Part shown: positions 12,689-14,025 of the stretch, piece by piece
Layout of the letters: each line of letters begins with the position of its first letter
Numbering within the stretch: the stretch's first letter is position 1
Source of the DNA: CAVYPR01 sp052145775
GTDB taxonomy: Bacteria; Actinomycetota; Acidimicrobiia; Acidimicrobiales; RAAP-2
NCBI GenBank assembly: GCA_052145775.1
Contig: JBKQNY010000058.1
Span: 1-14,025, forward strand
Direction: 5' to 3'
DNA: 14,025 nt
Program-made: the position numbers and the translations under genes
Notes under the pieces: model-generated
Seen by the model: the letters and a program-made list of their open reading frames with translations, nothing else
Told to the model about the DNA's origin: nothing
Databases searched by the model: none

Positions 12689-14025
12689 GGCCCATCCCCC
12701 TGGCCCGTGCCTTCCGGGGTGGGGACATCGTGCCCCGACCCGTGCCACGCGCCGTGCTCCGTCCCGGCCGGCTGCGCAGCGGCGAGCCGGGCCATGGGGT
12801 GGTCGGTGGGCATCTCGCGGAACAGGCGCGACGGCCACCAGTTCCACCGGCCGCACAGCACGGCGGCCGATGGCACGAGCAGGGTGCGCACCACGAACGT
12901 GTCGAGCAGGATGCCGAGTGCCAGCCCGGTGCCGATCTGGCGGATCTGGCCCGAGGTTGCCACGGCCAGCACACCGAAGGTGCCGGCGAGCACCAGGCCG
13001 GCGGAGGTGACGGTGGTGCCGGTGCTCCCGATGGCCGAGGCCACCGCCGGTCGGATCGACAGACGCCCGGCCTCTTCGCGGATCCGGCTCATGACCAGGA
13101 TGTTGTAGTCCTCACCCAGGGCCATGATGAAGATGAAGAGGAAGAAGGGCAGGGTGAAGTTGACCCCCAGTTGGTGGCCGAGGACCACGAAAATGAGCAC
13201 GGCCAGGCCCAGCGACGCCAGGTAGGAGAGGGCCACGCTGGCCACCAGATAGAGCGGGGCCACCAGCGAGCGCAGCACGAGGGCCAGCAGGAGGAACAGC
13301 ACGGCCAGGACCACCGGGGCGATCTTGACGATGTCGCTTCCGCTCACCGCGCTCACATCGGCCGCCGCCGCCGCCTGGCCGGCCACGCCCCATGCGGTGG
13401 CCCCGGCCGAGCGGGCCACCGCGGCCACCGCGGTGCGGATCGCCGGAATGGCCTGCAGCGCGGCGGTGGTACCGGGCGACCCGGCCGCCAGGTCGACCCG
13501 GAACAGCAGCGTGCGGCCGTCCGGGCTGATGAACTGGGCGGTGGCCCGGTAGGCGTCGTAGGCGAAGGTGGGGATCCGGTCGTCCCGGGGTTTCACGATC
13601 GGAAGGTCGCCCGGCGGGCCGAGCACCGCGTGGGCGCGCGCCAGGAACTGCGGCGGCAGTGAGAACGAGCCGTCTGCTTGGAGGGCCCCGGCCACCGAGG
13701 AGAACCGGCCGGTGCTCCGGAGCCCTTCGGTGAGCGTGTCGACCCGGGTCACTGTCGCCCACACCGGCGTGGGGAGCCGCACCACCACATCGGTGGCGCT
13801 GATGGCCGAGGCCCCGAAGTACTGGACCAGTGCATTCTCCCCCACCCCCGAGTCCGAACCGGCGATGAACCCACCGGGGTCGAAGCCCGAAGGCGCGTAG
13901 TGCATGAGGGAGACGGCCAGGGCGGCCAACACCACCGTGCCGGTGACCAGCGCGGTCACCGGGCGGCCGGAGACCCGGGCGGCCCCCGCCCCCCCCCCCC
14001 CCCCCCCCCACCGGCCCGGGTGGGG
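12685..14025 (-). CDS. MMPL/RND-family transporter, C-terminal half, 5'-truncated
   Basis: 446 residues are visible and the frame is open to the window end. They correspond to the second half of an MMPL protein: one helix (about 2-19, numbered from the internal GTG at 13959), a periplasmic porter domain (about 20-208) and five helices between about 211 and 368. GEDYNILVMSRIREE (282-296) contains the Asp284-Tyr285 pair typical of the proton-relay helix of MMPL proteins. The hydrophilic tail (GTEHGAWHGSGHD) is unusual only in composition. The true start lies outside the window; the internal GTG at 13959 is not a real start because ARVSGRPVT continues the homology upstream. The frame before 13989 is uncertain because of the poly-C run. 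Substrate unknown (lipid, lipopeptide or drug export are typical of the family). Confidence 0.88.
   Translation of the reverse strand, partial: PHPGRWGGGGGGAGAARVSGRPVTALVTGTVVLAALAVSLMHYAPSGFDPGGFIAGSDSGVGENALVQYFGASAISATDVVVRLPTPVWATVTRVDTLTEGLRSTGRFSSVAGALQADGSFSLPPQFLARAHAVLGPPGDLPIVKPRDDRIPTFAYDAYRATAQFISPDGRTLLFRVDLAAGSPGTTAALQAIPAIRTAVAAVARSAGATAWGVAGQAAAAADVSAVSGSDIVKIAPVVLAVLFLLLALVLRSLVAPLYLVASVALSYLASLGLAVLIFVVLGHQLGVNFTLPFFLFIFIMALGEDYNILVMSRIREEAGRLSIRPAVASAIGSTGTTVTSAGLVLAGTFGVLAVATSGQIRQIGTGLALGILLDTFVVRTLLVPSAAVLCGRWNWWPSRLFREMPTDHPMARLAAAQPAGTEHGAWHGSGHDVPTPEGTGQGDGP
13989..14009. repeat. Poly-C homopolymer, 21 bases
   Basis: An uninterrupted run of 21 C on the plus strand, preceded by CCCCCG. 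On the coding strand it gives a poly-Gly stretch in one frame. Such a run inside a conserved transporter gene close to a contig end is most likely a sequencing or assembly error, so upstream frame and length are unreliable. Confidence 0.9.

Noticed and set aside
12598..13662. 354-codon plus-strand frame opposite the MMPL gene
   Set aside because: Antisense to membrane helices and the GEDYN motif; the repetitive Gly/His/Gln/Arg composition marks a shadow.
13112..14011. Alternative minus-strand frame starting in the poly-C run
   Set aside because: It has no MMPL features; the neighbouring frame carries the full porter and TM pattern.

Overview
The window is very GC-rich. It has GTG and TTG starts, a mycobacterial-type Dcd, an EtfD-like (Rv0338c-type) iron-sulfur quinone reductase, an Rv1155-like F420/PPOX protein and a GlnR-like operator. 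Together these point to a member of the Actinomycetota, perhaps an Acidimicrobiia-like lineage; the class is inference. I see no insertion sequence, phage gene or CRISPR array. The gene content looks like ordinary chromosome, but the regulatory DNA is informative.

Layout. (1) 1-1877, minus: the ammonium module amt-glnK, with glnK cut by the window start. About 130 bp upstream of amt lies a four-half-site GlnR-box-like element with exact 11-bp periodicity. (2) 2120-3346: two convergent genes for unrecognised small membrane proteins, meeting at a hairpin that carries both stop codons. (3) 3468-4330, plus: a stand-alone cyclic-nucleotide-binding domain protein followed 5 nt later by a PPOX/F420-type flavoprotein. 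(4) 4362-6473, minus: a membrane Fe-S reductase of the EtfD type, linking fatty-acid oxidation to the quinone pool. (5) 6569-7237: dcd (minus) diverging from tRNA-Gly(CCC) (plus), with a decayed tRNA-like sequence further downstream. (6) 7517-8713, plus: an exported PQQ-type beta-propeller protein. (7) 8850-12688: a molybdenum locus. A HTH plus Mop-domain regulator, a WtpA-like binding protein and a ModB-ModC fusion form one tightly overlapping minus-strand operon, and moaC diverges from it. A long dyad lies between the two promoters. (8) 12685-14025, minus: the C-terminal half of an MMPL/RND-type transporter, interrupted near the window end by a 21-base poly-C run that is probably an assembly artefact.

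How the parts work together. Amt imports ammonium and GlnK reports nitrogen status. Dcd supplies dUMP for thymidylate synthesis. EtfD delivers acyl-CoA dehydrogenase electrons to menaquinone. The mod operon imports molybdate or tungstate, and the divergent MoaC-family protein belongs to molybdenum cofactor synthesis.

Three observations stand out. Five genes share the exact arrangement TAnnnT, six bases, then ATG or GTG, which is a leaderless-mRNA signature. The MoaC homologue lacks the residues aligned with E. coli Lys51, Asp128 and Lys131. The amt upstream region contains a near-consensus tandem GlnR box.
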